Assembly: GCA_905214315.1 (NCBI GenBank)
Contig: CAJMLN010000011.1
Coordinates: 1-46,519, forward strand
From: an uncultured bacterium
GTDB taxonomy: Bacteria; Bacillota; Clostridia; Christensenellales; QALW01
Direction of reading: 5' to 3'
Length of the DNA: 46,519 nt
Part shown: positions 15,033 to 22,245 of the stretch, one piece after another
Numbering within the stretch: position 1 is the stretch's first letter
How the letters are laid out: each line of letters begins with the position of its first letter
Position numbers and translations under genes: made by a program
Notes under the pieces: model-generated
Told to the model about the DNA's origin: nothing
The model's input: only the letters and a program-made list of their open reading frames with translations
Databases searched by the model: none

Positions 15033-15812
15033 ATGCTGAAAATTACCAGCACGGCAAATGAACGGATAAAATTTTTAAAAAGCTTAAAAACAAAAAAAGG
15101 CCGGGAACAGAGCGGCACCTACTTATTGGAAGGAAAAAGAGCCGTTGCCGACGCGGCCGTGCATGGGGTGGCGTTTGAATGTGTTCTTGTAAAGGATCCG
15201 TCGGCGTTTCCGTTTCTTGCGCATATAGAGCCGCACCGGATTTTGGAGGTTTCTGAAAACGTACTGCATGCGCTTTCGGATACACAGAGCCCGGAGGGAA
15301 TTCTGGCACAGGTGCCTATGCAGGATACGGCGTTTGATGAGGAAAAGCTGTCTGGATTAATTGTTTTTTTAGATCATTTACAGGATGCGGGAAATTTAGG
15401 GACGATCATCCGCACAGCCGATGCGGCAGGAGCAGGAGCCGTGGTTCTTTCTCCGCATTGCGTGGAGCTTTTTAATCCTAAAACGATACGGGCGACGATG
15501 AGTTCGATTTTTAATATTCCCGTTATGTGTGCGGCGGACAGTGCGCAGGTGCTGGACGCTGTAAAGCGAAAGGGATATACGGTATATGCGGCCGCGCTGG
15601 GGGGAGAGAACGTCTATTCGCTTCCGCCGCTTGATCCCGGAAAAAGCTGTATTATTATCGGAAACGAAGGCAACGGCATTACGGCGCCGGTGCTTGCCTG
15701 TGCGGATAAAACCGTTGCGCTGCCGATGCGGGGCGGAGCGGAATCCTTGAACGCTGGTATTGCCGCGGGAATATTGATCTATCATTTTATATTTGGGAAT
15801 CAAGGAGGATAA
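15033..15812 (+). CDS. SpoU/TrmH-family RNA 2'-O-methyltransferase
   Basis: 259 aa. The N-terminal ~95 residues form the SpoU substrate-binding domain (TSTANERIKFLKSLKTKKGREQSGTYLLEGKRAV). The SPOUT catalytic domain follows with its three motifs: NLGTIIRTADAAGA (motif 1), IIIGNEGNGI (motif 2) and LPMRGGAESLNAGIAAGILIYH (motif 3), which together form the trefoil knot binding SAM. It is a rRNA or tRNA ribose methyltransferase of the YsgA/RlmB-like group; its exact target cannot be told. Position after rplT is common in Firmicutes. RBS GGGGAGGAAA; the downstream yebC follows after 3 bases. Confidence 0.92.
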   Translation: MLKITSTANERIKFLKSLKTKKGREQSGTYLLEGKRAVADAAVHGVAFECVLVKDPSAFPFLAHIEPHRILEVSENVLHALSDTQSPEGILAQVPMQDTAFDEEKLSGLIVFLDHLQDAGNLGTIIRTADAAGAGAVVLSPHCVELFNPKTIRATMSSIFNIPVMCAADSAQVLDAVKRKGYTVYAAALGGENVYSLPPLDPGKSCIIIGNEGNGITAPVLACADKTVALPMRGGAESLNAGIAAGILIYHFIFGNQGG

Positions 15813-15815
15813 AAC

Positions 15816-16562
15816 ATGTCAGGACATAGCAAATGGGCGAATATTAAAAATAAAAAAGCCAAGACGGATGCGCAGAAAGGTAAAATTTTTACAAAGATCG
15901 GACGGGAATTAGCGGTTGCGGTAAAATCCGGCGGACCGGATCCGCTGGTAAATTCTAAGCTGGCCGATGTTATTGCCAAGGCAAAGGCGAATAATATGCC
16001 TAACGATACGATTATGCGCAGCATTAAAAAGGCGGCGGGCGAGGGCGACGGCGCGAACTATGAGGAGCTTACGTATGAAGGCTACGGACCGGCGGGAGTA
16101 GCGGTGATTGTGGAAATTGTAACGGATAACCGCAACCGTACTGCCGGAGAGATTCGTCATATCTTTGATAAAGCGGGCGGATCCATGGGAGCGACAGGCT
16201 GCGTTTCCTGGATGTTCGATAAAAAAGGTGTAATCGTTATTGCCAATGAGGGCAATATTGATGAGGAAGCGTTAATGATGAGCGCGCTGGATGCCGGGGC
16301 AGAGGATTTTATGCCCGTAGAGGATACGTTTGAAATCTATACCGCACCGGAGGATTTTTCGACTGTGCGCAAGGCGCTGGAGGATGCGGGATATGAATTT
16401 TTAGAGGCGCAGACAGATATGGTGCCGCAAAATACCGTTGCAGTCAGCGGCGAGGATGTGCTGAAGAAAATTTATTGGATGCTGGATCAGTTTGACGAGC
16501 ATGACGACGTGCAGAATGTATATCATAATGCGGAGCTTCCCGAGGACGAAGACGAGGAATAA
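15816..16562 (+). CDS. yebC: YebC/PmpR family protein
   Basis: 248 aa beginning MSGHSKWANIKNKKAKTDAQKGKIFTKIGRELAVAVKSGG, the unmistakable YebC start, with the usual three-domain length and an acidic tail (PEDEDEE). Annotated for years as a transcriptional regulator; recent work assigns some members a role in helping ribosomes through proline-rich stalls. It is tightly spaced behind the methyltransferase gene, so both are on one transcript ending at the hairpin just downstream. Confidence 0.95.
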   Translation: MSGHSKWANIKNKKAKTDAQKGKIFTKIGRELAVAVKSGGPDPLVNSKLADVIAKAKANNMPNDTIMRSIKKAAGEGDGANYEELTYEGYGPAGVAVIVEIVTDNRNRTAGEIRHIFDKAGGSMGATGCVSWMFDKKGVIVIANEGNIDEEALMMSALDAGAEDFMPVEDTFEIYTAPEDFSTVRKALEDAGYEFLEAQTDMVPQNTVAVSGEDVLKKIYWMLDQFDEHDDVQNVYHNAELPEDEDEE

Positions 16563-16569
16563 GAGAAAA

Positions 16570-16605
16570 AAGCTATGGCCATTAGATGCCGTAGCTTATT
16601 TTTTT
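16570..16605 (+). terminator. Terminator after yebC
   Basis: Stem AAGCTATGGC (16570-16579)/GCCGTAGCTT (16588-16597) with one G-U pair, followed by ATTTTTTTA. The bases from here to 16778 hold no gene; a second weak hairpin (ATTGCCT/AGGCAAT, about 16755-16776) may end the minus-strand gene coming from the right. Confidence 0.85.
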
Positions 16606-16778
16606 ATTCCGCGTGCAGCCGCATAAGATATCTACAATTGTATTATTGGGCAGAACGGCCATATAGCCTTTCCTGCTTACAGCCTCGGATTTTTTAATTT
16701 TTATCAAGGATATACGTACTGTATATAAATTTTTGCAGGCAGTTATTCATAAATTGCCTGAGCGTATAGGCAATATTT

Positions 16779-17834
16779 TCAGCATTTTATGATAAATTGA
16801 TGCTTATGATGCAGTAGAGAAAGAATGGTGTCCGTTGTTTCCAGATACGGTGAGCCCAGCAGGATGACTTTGTTGATTCTTTCTTTGGCTTTTTCACTTT
16901 TTAACATATGGGAGGTTATCAGTCCGCCCATGCTGTGTGCAAGGATGATCACATCGTCATAGGTATTGACCGTCTCTTTCAGCAAGGTCCCTAAAACAGA
17001 AATCGGCTGTCTTCGGTCATAGCCGAAAAAGAGAACGGCCCGCTTGGTTTCGTAGGCATTGCTTAACGCATGATACAAACTTTTGTAAATATCGTAGGCG
17101 CCGTAGAAGTCGGCGCTGTCTATTGCTGCATCATTGGCATTGCAGGCAGAGAGAGTCATTTCTTGAAGGGCTTTGAGATAGTCTTCAACCTTGCAGAAGC
17201 TCTGTTCTTTTTTCAACGGAGGCCAGATTTGTGTTTCTGCGGGGAGATCATTTTGGCCGGCAGTTGAAATGAGTTTTGTTCCCATACTATCGGGGACGAT
17301 TATTATTGCCTTTTTGGAGCATACTGTGAGCGTATCGGTTGCCTGAAAGCCGCCGTCGACGGTCGTTGCCGTAATTGTAGCGGTACCTTCAGACAACGTT
17401 TCTATACTTCCGGCAGAATCAACGGCTGCTACTTTTGGATTACTGCTGTGCCAGGTTACGGACTGATTGTCCGCGTTTTTTGGAAATACGGTGACGATTG
17501 GCTTTGTTGACATTCCTATTCGAAGAGTCTGTTCTGCCGGATAAAGCGTAATGCCGGTTACTTTTACGGACGGGGTTACAGTAATCTGACAGCAGCCTCT
17601 TTTGCCGCTGCCGTCAGTAGCTGTAGCACAGAGAGTAGCCGTGCCCGGACGGCCGCCATGGATAGACCCGCTGGTGGGGTGAACAATGGCAATGCTGGGA
17701 TCACTGCTGCTCCAGGTCACACAGGGACAGCTGGCGTGGGAGGGGTAGATTTCCGCGCGGACGTTGTGATACCACTCTCCGGTTTTTATGGCTATCCTAT
17801 TGGGATAGACGTTTACCAAATTGACATATATCAT
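16779..17834 (-). CDS. BIG2 Ig-like domains plus C-terminally truncated lipase domain
   Basis: 351 aa. Residues ~1-86 and ~90-171 are two BIG2 Ig-like domains (VTWSSSDPSIAIVHPTSG; VTWHSSNPKVAAVD; GTATITATT). Residues ~174-351 match the first half of the LCAT/esterase-type alpha/beta hydrolase encoded at 18765-19931: AIIIVPDSMGTKL, ETQIWPPL, LFFGYDRRQP, LAHSMGG with nucleophile Ser301. The protein stops soon after (LLHHKHQFIIKC), so the regions that would carry the catalytic Asp and His are missing. It should be inactive as a lipase, or it is a remnant. There is no signal peptide. RBS AGGAGGA. The 5' third is close to the start of the BIG2 gene at 25549 at DNA level. Confidence 0.8.
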   Translation of the reverse strand: MIYVNLVNVYPNRIAIKTGEWYHNVRAEIYPSHASCPCVTWSSSDPSIAIVHPTSGSIHGGRPGTATLCATATDGSGKRGCCQITVTPSVKVTGITLYPAEQTLRIGMSTKPIVTVFPKNADNQSVTWHSSNPKVAAVDSAGSIETLSEGTATITATTVDGGFQATDTLTVCSKKAIIIVPDSMGTKLISTAGQNDLPAETQIWPPLKKEQSFCKVEDYLKALQEMTLSACNANDAAIDSADFYGAYDIYKSLYHALSNAYETKRAVLFFGYDRRQPISVLGTLLKETVNTYDDVIILAHSMGGLITSHMLKSEKAKERINKVILLGSPYLETTDTILSLLHHKHQFIIKC

Positions 17835-17850
17835 ATTTTTTTCCTCCTAT
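17590..17850 (-). repeat. Dispersed repeat: first Ig-like domain and its RBS (copy 1)
   Basis: This segment and 25310-25572 align closely (roughly 85% identical by eye), including long exact runs such as the stretch around GTGGGGTGAACAATGGCAAT. The shared untranslated start region reads TATAATAGGAGGAAA on the minus strand. This is the signature of an N-terminal module copied in front of different C-terminal domains. Confidence 0.75.
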
Positions 17851-17934
17851 TATACAAGATTTTTACTGCAGATATTAATACTTATATTATTTTTGTAGTT
17901 GGTAAAATTTTAGTTTCACGGATATTGTAGCAGT

Positions 17935-17961
17935 TAACCCGGTCAATTCCTGTCCGGTTTA
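17935..17961 (-). promoter_or_regulatory. Conserved imperfect palindrome upstream of the BIG2-lipase gene (copy 1)
   Basis: On the minus strand it contains GGACAGGAATTGACCGG followed by GTTAA, with half-sites CCGG/CCGG about 11 bases apart. The same element occurs at 26474-26500 ahead of the glycoside-hydrolase-like gene. Similarity extends about 10 bases downstream to a TACAAT/TAAAAT sequence that could be a -10 element. It may be an operator or the core of a non-SigA promoter. Confidence 0.5.
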
Positions 17962-17969
17962 TAAAAAAT

Positions 17970-17997
17970 ATCCGCGCCTCTTTTGAGAAGCGCGGAT
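17970..17997 (-). terminator. Terminator after the lipoprotein gene (duplicated unit, copy 1)
   Basis: ATCCGCGC/GCGCGGAT stem with an inner CTC-TTTT-GAG; on the minus strand it is followed by ATTTTTTA. The same hairpin recurs at 22139-22166 behind the paralogous lipoprotein gene. Confidence 0.8.
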
Positions 17998-18012
17998 TTC
18001 TGGAAAATTTAT

Positions 18013-18726
18013 TTAATTATTTTGGGAGGAACTCGTTAGAATATCTTTGTGTTGGTTATAGTAATCCGATAAAATCTCCGTTACGTCGTAGCTGTACAAG
18101 CAATCGTCTTTTGCATCAAAGCATATCCATTGAATATGCTCCGGATCGTCAAAATCAAAGTGACACGTATAGACAAACGTCAAACCATAGATTAAGCTGA
18201 ATTGCCTTAAGTCTAAAACGCAATAGGTATTTTGGATATAAGGCTCTGCAGAAATTGCGGGAGGATTTTCTTGAGGTGTGGGCGTGCCCTCTTTGCGTAC
18301 CGTCTGCAGAGCATTAATGATTTCCTTATCCGTAAGAATTAGAGCAGGATCATCCATCATCCAACGATCTGTATAGATCCATATTTCATGTATATTATAT
18401 CGCAAAATAGGCTCTTCTGCGTTTTTTTTCATGAAACAGCCTTCACTTAGAACAGAAAAATAACTTCCTCTTCGGTAAACATAATCATCAGCGGGCAGAT
18501 TACTCATGGAATAAATACTAACAGCCTGATTTTTTTCTGCATTGGTATCTTTACCCAAATATTCTTTTAGATATTGAAAAAAAGAATTTTCTTTTCGGTT
18601 GAAATATTCTTTTAGTTCAATATAATCCTGTTCAAGGTCATAGTACTTGGTTTCTTTTTTGAGATCAGTGCAGCCTATGGAACATACAAAGATACTGACT
18701 AAAAATAAACATAAAAGTTTTTTCAT
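18013..18726 (-). CDS. Lipoprotein, candidate immunity protein for the adjacent lipase
   Basis: 237 aa. Signal peptide MKKLLCLFLVSIFVCSIGC with lipobox cysteine Cys19, so it should be anchored on the outer face of the cytoplasmic membrane. The mature part is acidic and soluble-looking with no recognised domain. It is paralogous to the lipoprotein at 22182-22877: the same LPADDYV, ILRYD/NIHEIWIYT, DKEIINAL, LDLRQFS and EHIQWICFD/EHIEWICFD segments occur, and both end in ILSDYYNQHKDILTSSSQNN. It starts 38 bases after the lipase stop on the same strand. Extracytoplasmic lipoproteins are a known form of immunity against lipase toxins (Tle/Tli systems in Gram-negatives); extending this here is inference. 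RBS GGAGGGA. Confidence 0.75.
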   Translation of the reverse strand: MKKLLCLFLVSIFVCSIGCTDLKKETKYYDLEQDYIELKEYFNRKENSFFQYLKEYLGKDTNAEKNQAVSIYSMSNLPADDYVYRRGSYFSVLSEGCFMKKNAEEPILRYNIHEIWIYTDRWMMDDPALILTDKEIINALQTVRKEGTPTPQENPPAISAEPYIQNTYCVLDLRQFSLIYGLTFVYTCHFDFDDPEHIQWICFDAKDDCLYSYDVTEILSDYYNQHKDILTSSSQNN

Positions 18727-18764
18727 ATGGAATCCCTCCTACTATCATTGATAAAATATAAAGC

Positions 18765-19931
18765 TTATTCTATATTTTCATTATTACGATCTATTGGGTT
18801 TTCGCTTACTCCATTCGGTAGGTAAAAACTACCATTGATCAAGCTCTGTATAAATTCAAACAACGCAGGATTCTCGACAGGATCTGCAAGCGGTGTATGT
18901 CTTGATATCACAAAAAATGTTTTTTGCGGATATAAATCATTCATTGTCGCACTGTAATATAAAACCGTTTCATCATCGTTTTCTGTCTCAGTTGTTGTAT
19001 ATGAATTTGAAATATTATACCAGTAAGTATAGCTATCGAATGTTCTGTAGCCTTGACCTGCAATATAATACGTATTCACACTTGCTGTAATGTGTGTATT
19101 GCCGTTCCATAAAAGGTCATGGCTTGCCGTTGCCGCATCAAACAAATTCATGTTAAAAGAACCAACTAAACCGTATCCTCTGGCCTCTGGGAGCCATTGT
19201 CTTGTTTCTTCAAAAGTTTTACATTTATTTTCTATTGCAAGAAGAACTTGAATAGAAAAATAGGAGCGGTTTCCTAATGAAAAAAATTGTTTGGTGGGTA
19301 TCAGTTCATAGATTGCTGGCAGATTGACAGCCAATTCCTGTAATAAGGCTGTTAAAAATGCTTTTACAGGCGCCTGCAAAGTCGCGGGGATAGATTTCAA
19401 TACATCGTTAAGTATAGAATGTTCACCGTGTGACAGTAAAGGAACGGTATCGATTGCCCCCAAAAACGGTGTTCCCAGTGTAACTAATTTGCTGATTTTG
19501 CATCTTGCAGCTGTGTTTCGCAGCATATGCGAGGCTACCAACCCACCCATACTGTGCGCTATGATGAACACCTCATCATAGGTATTGACTTTTTCCGCCA
19601 GCAGTGCGCCGGATACGGAATTGGGCTGTCGCCAGTCATAGCCAAAGAACAGCACATCCCGGTCGGCTCCGTACGTATTATTTAACATCAGGTACAGGTT
19701 TTTGTAGGATTCATAGGCGCCATAGGTATCAGTACTGTTTACCACGATATCATAAGCGCTGCTGCCGTCAGCATTGCAGGCAAGAGATTCTAACTTTTGA
19801 AGGGCATCGATATATCCTTGCGCATTGTCGAACTCTTGCTCCGGTTCCAGCGGAGGCCAGATCTGTGTTCCGGCGGGAAAAGCATTATTAGCAGAGTTCA
19901 ATTTCAATTTTGTTCCCATAATGCCGGGCAC
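18765..19931 (-). CDS. LCAT/esterase-type alpha/beta hydrolase (lipase), 5'-truncated
   Basis: 388 aa of a lipase resembling LCAT/PGAP1-type esterases: GIMGTKL oxyanion region, IWPPL, FFGYDWRQP, nucleophile AHSMGG (Ser127), acid in NDDETVLYYSA (about Asp320) and His345 in ISRHTPLADP. The catalytic triad therefore looks complete. The 5' end is odd. The only starts are a GTG (19931) or an ATG four codons later, with no Shine-Dalgarno. The frame continues upstream for 30 codons into a decayed Ig-like domain ending at a stop (next entry). The gene was once a longer BIG2-lipase protein and lost its N-terminus. Whether it is still translated is unclear. The lipoprotein gene follows at 38 bases. Confidence 0.75.
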   Translation of the reverse strand: MPGIMGTKLKLNSANNAFPAGTQIWPPLEPEQEFDNAQGYIDALQKLESLACNADGSSAYDIVVNSTDTYGAYESYKNLYLMLNNTYGADRDVLFFGYDWRQPNSVSGALLAEKVNTYDEVFIIAHSMGGLVASHMLRNTAARCKISKLVTLGTPFLGAIDTVPLLSHGEHSILNDVLKSIPATLQAPVKAFLTALLQELAVNLPAIYELIPTKQFFSLGNRSYFSIQVLLAIENKCKTFEETRQWLPEARGYGLVGSFNMNLFDAATASHDLLWNGNTHITASVNTYYIAGQGYRTFDSYTYWYNISNSYTTTETENDDETVLYYSATMNDLYPQKTFFVISRHTPLADPVENPALFEFIQSLINGSFYLPNGVSENPIDRNNENIE

Positions 19932-20021
19932 GATGATGATTGCCTTTTTTGCATATAAGTGGATTTGACAACAGTTTCTTTTTCTGTTGCAATCAGTTGC
20001 TATGGACTGTATTTCTGTATC
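19932..20021 (-). pseudogene. Fossil of an Ig-like (BIG2) domain fused in frame to the lipase
   Basis: Reading upstream in the lipase frame gives IATDCNRKRNCCQIH then LYAKKAIIIV. This aligns with ATATDGSGKRGCCQITV of the intact Ig-like domains and with SKKAIIIV at the domain/lipase junction of the gene at 17834. A TAA at 20022-20024 ends the frame, and a promoter -10 box lies directly next to it. So a copied promoter was joined to the middle of a BIG2-lipase gene. Confidence 0.7.
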
Positions 20022-20024
20022 TTA

Positions 20025-20054
20025 ATTATACAACAATATAGTGCTTAATTACAA
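20025..20054 (-). promoter_or_regulatory. Island promoter, copy A (lipase unit)
   Basis: Minus strand TTGTAA (20049-20054), 18 bases, TATAAT (20025-20030). One of four near-identical promoters in the island, all with an 18-base spacer and a TTGTTG-type sequence before the -10. Confidence 0.7.
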
Positions 20055-20086
20055 GGCCTAATGTTTTTTATTGCAGATAATAAAAT

Positions 20087-20113
20087 ATCCGCACTCTGGC
20101 ATAGAGTGCGGAT
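20087..20113 (-). terminator. Terminator hairpin upstream of promoter copy A
   Basis: ATCCGCACTC/GAGTGCGGAT with a 7-nt loop; on the minus strand followed by ATTTTATTA. An identical hairpin lies at 21218-21244. It would stop read-through from the gene to the right before promoter A. Confidence 0.8.
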
Positions 20114-20177
20114 AAGATATTTTCATAAATATATTAAATTAAAAAATGAAAGAAAAATGTAAAAACGGAAAAATTAA

Positions 20178-20209
20178 GAGCACCGGGGTTACCCCAGGGA
20201 AATTTGCTC
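20178..20209 (-). terminator. Terminator overlapping the 3' end of the 273-aa gene
   Basis: Minus strand GAGCA...TGCTC enclosing CCTGGGGT/ACCCCGG, followed by TTAATTTTT. It begins within the last codons and is backed up by the hairpin at 20087-20113. Confidence 0.65.
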
Positions 20210-21010
20210 TATATCGGGATTGGAATCATAGAGATGATAAAGCAATTTCTCTAAAACCGAAGGATCGCAATTGCCAAAATCAATAAAAATAGAAAGAATC
20301 TTTTTTTCCTGACTTTCAAGAAGCGCGGCATCGTGAATCTTATCAATATTAGCTTCGTCGGAATTCCAAAGAGTAATAAAATCAGTAACATTCTGAAAAA
20401 TTCGTTTTTTTATTTCTTCGTTTACACGGGTTTTCATATGGCATTTTACTGTTACATCCGGATAAGATGGCTCTTGGGGTTCCGGTTCTTTTTTTGTTTT
20501 GCGGCGCTTGGAAGCACTTTTCAATCTTTCTTTGGTTTCTTTCAGCCAATCGATTCTTTGTGTTTCTCCAAGACGTATAATTTCGCACATCTCAGTTTCC
20601 TGTGCCGAGCAGAGCTCAAAAGTCAGCTCATTTTGTATGGAGAGATCCAATAAAGATAAATCAGCAAGACATTTTGCCCAAACGTACTCACAAAACGCAA
20701 TGGAGTGATTGGATAACGCAAACATGATGCAGAAATTCTCGTCTTGTTCAACAAATAAACGATCTACAAAAGTTAGCTGCCAGGATTTCGGCAACTCAAA
20801 ACCTACTGCCTGAAAAATTTTAGGTGAGAGCTGAAGGGTGAATTGTTCCAGAAAGGAGAGGTGAATCGTATCGGTTAATACCAGATGTTTACCAAAATCG
20901 ATATGCGGTATCCGCATATCTCTTCGGTCGATGATGTCCATTGTCCTTTGCTCGCATGCCCTGCAGTAAGATGTACCGTCAAGTTTTGTAACTTTGAATG
21001 TGCCGCTCAT
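20189..21010 (-). CDS. Hypothetical protein with N-terminal CxxC
   Basis: 273 aa, not recognised. The N-terminus has CRACEQR, one CxxC pair. The middle is mixed alpha/beta, and a charged linker (KSASKRRKTKKEPEPQEPS) separates two parts. The second part, about 85 residues (VTVKCHMKTRVNEEIKKRIFQNV...IFIDFGNCDPSVLEKLLYHLYDSNPDIEQISLG), looks like a small separate domain. No signal peptide or membrane segment, so probably cytoplasmic. It has its own promoter (copy B), its own terminators and a good RBS (TAGGAGGAA), so it is a free-standing unit of the island. A role as an immunity or accessory protein is conceivable from position only. Confidence 0.65.
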   Translation of the reverse strand: MSGTFKVTKLDGTSYCRACEQRTMDIIDRRDMRIPHIDFGKHLVLTDTIHLSFLEQFTLQLSPKIFQAVGFELPKSWQLTFVDRLFVEQDENFCIMFALSNHSIAFCEYVWAKCLADLSLLDLSIQNELTFELCSAQETEMCEIIRLGETQRIDWLKETKERLKSASKRRKTKKEPEPQEPSYPDVTVKCHMKTRVNEEIKKRIFQNVTDFITLWNSDEANIDKIHDAALLESQEKKILSIFIDFGNCDPSVLEKLLYHLYDSNPDIEQISLG

Positions 21011-21136
21011 GATATGTTCCTCCTAAATTGTATTTTATCAATTATTATCTGCGCTCCCTGTAAGGGAGGCGCAGATAATGTGTGTTATTTTTTGGTTATA
21101 TTTTTTTACGGTGACATATTGGACAATTATATTTTT

Positions 21137-21166
21137 ATTATATAACAATACAACACTTGATTACAA
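21137..21166 (-). promoter_or_regulatory. Island promoter, copy B (273-aa gene)
   Basis: Minus strand TTGTAA (21161-21166), 18 bases, TATAAT (21137-21142). Flanking bases match copies A and D for about 50 bp, including AATATTCGGTATTG upstream as in copy D. Confidence 0.7.
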
Positions 21167-21217
21167 TACCGAATATTTTTTATTATCAGATAAGGATAAA
21201 CGGAAAAAAGATAAAAT

Positions 21218-21244
21218 ATCCGCACTCTGGCATAGAGTGCGGAT
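21218..21244 (-). terminator. Terminator of the 149-aa membrane protein gene
   Basis: Same ATCCGCACTC/GAGTGCGGAT hairpin as at 20087-20113, with ATTTTATC following on the minus strand. It lies between the 149-aa gene and promoter copy B. Confidence 0.8.
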
Positions 21245-21254
21245 AAGTTTTTTA

Positions 21255-21704
21255 TTATGTATGATTTTTAATTCTCAAGATAATGCAATATATACCTCGA
21301 AACAGCAAAAAGATTAAACCCCAAACCCATAACAATATACAAAAAATATTATAATTGATATATATACTGAAAAAATGATCCCAAAGCATACAAAATAGTA
21401 ATGCGATTATAATAAAAATTGATAGGCTACAACTAATTATATTTATTAAAGTTCTATATTTATTTTTATTAAGTTGTTGTAATAATAAATATTTAATTGT
21501 ATAAAATATATCAATTTCTGCCAATATAATGGGTATCAAAAAAACTATACCGATAAATACATCCATTTTTGATCCTAATATATCATCATTGGTTTGTGAA
21601 TAGGATATATTGGCCTGTAATAATGCATTAAAAATAATTAATGTGAGCAGTAACACAATTATGAATGATAAATAGATGATTCGCTTTTTTGTTATGGGTT
21701 TCAT
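21255..21704 (-). CDS. Hypothetical integral membrane protein, four helices
   Basis: 149 aa with four clear hydrophobic segments at about residues 10-29, 47-66, 85-106 and 117-138, and a basic N-terminus (MKPITKKR). I recognise no family. Base composition is very AT-rich compared with the flanking housekeeping genes, as is usual for recently acquired DNA. RBS TTGGAGG on the minus strand. It probably shares promoter copy C with the broken gene directly upstream. A small polytopic membrane protein beside secreted effectors can serve as immunity, but there is no direct evidence. Confidence 0.65.
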   Translation of the reverse strand: MKPITKKRIIYLSFIIVLLLTLIIFNALLQANISYSQTNDDILGSKMDVFIGIVFLIPIILAEIDIFYTIKYLLLQQLNKNKYRTLINIISCSLSIFIIIALLFCMLWDHFFSIYINYNIFCILLWVWGLIFLLFRGIYCIILRIKNHT

Positions 21705-21739
21705 TTTTTTCCTCCAATAAATATATTTATATTAGTAAA

Positions 21740-21976
21740 TTAATATTGAGATATATGTGCTAATTCATGGCTTGTTTTTTTATAGGAAACAGGGGCATAG
21801 ATCAGTGTATACAGTAAAAGAAAAGGATAGAATAACGCCCCAAAGCCACTGTATTGAAGGCCGGCAAGGCTTTGCTCTCAGGAAAAGGCGGCCCCAAATA
21901 ACCCGAAAAATATCAGATTGGCAATGAAAATTCCCCAATACTCTTTCGATTTTGCTGATGCTTTCTTTTCTTCCAT
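21740..21976 (-). pseudogene. Membrane protein gene interrupted by one in-frame TGA
   Basis: Starts ATG at 21976: MEEKKASAKSKEYWGIFIAN then LIFFGLFGAAFS, a TGA at 21878-21880, and the same frame continues EQSLAGLQYSGFGALFYPFLL then LYTLIYAPVSYKKTSHELAHIS to a TAA. Without the TGA it would be a 78-aa protein with two membrane helices. No start codon with an RBS follows the TGA. Most simply it is a nonsense pseudogene. Its 5' leader is the sequence duplicated in front of the orphan lipoprotein. Confidence 0.6.
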
Positions 21977-22003
21977 TTTTATACGCTCTTATTCTGATAA
22001 ATA

Positions 22004-22113
22004 AGCTGATTGTTTATGCTCTTTACTGTAATTTTGTCCGTTTGTACTTTTTGCGGATGGGAGAATTACTGCGTCGTATTTATATTATACAACAACTTAG
22101 TACTGTTTTACAA
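22004..22113 (-). repeat. Promoter-leader repeat, copy C
   Basis: This segment and 22976-23090 share about 80 bases of leader (GATTGTTTATGC, TTTGTCCGTTTGTACTTTTT and GCGGAT-GGAGAATTA) plus the promoter itself. In copy C it leads into the interrupted membrane protein gene. In the other copy it is joined to the tail of a lost lipase gene. Confidence 0.75.
22084..22113 (-). promoter_or_regulatory. Island promoter, copy C
   Basis: Minus strand TTGTAA (22108-22113), 18 bases, TATAAT (22084-22089). It serves the interrupted membrane gene and the 149-aa gene. Confidence 0.7.
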
Positions 22114-22138
22114 TGCCAATATTTTTGCGGTTAAAACA

Positions 22139-22245
22139 ATCCGCGCCTCTTTTGAGAAGCGCGGATTGCCGGAAAATTTATTTAATTATTTTGGGAGGAA
22201 CTCGTTAGAATATCTTTGTGTTGGTTATAGTAATCCGATAAAATC
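22139..22245 (-). repeat. Duplicated lipoprotein 3' end and terminator (copy 2)
   Basis: Bases 22139-22245 match 17970-18076 with only a few differences: the ATCCGCGC/GCGCGGAT terminator (22139-22166), the untranslated spacer and the last ~20 codons of the lipoprotein gene. Further into the two genes identity drops quickly. This points to recent gene conversion or a recombination joint at the 3' end. Confidence 0.8.

Noticed and set aside
17658..17930. Plus-strand open frames antisense to the BIG2 genes
   Set aside because: They are shadows of the Ig-like repeats, recur antisense to each copy and have no ribosome binding sites.
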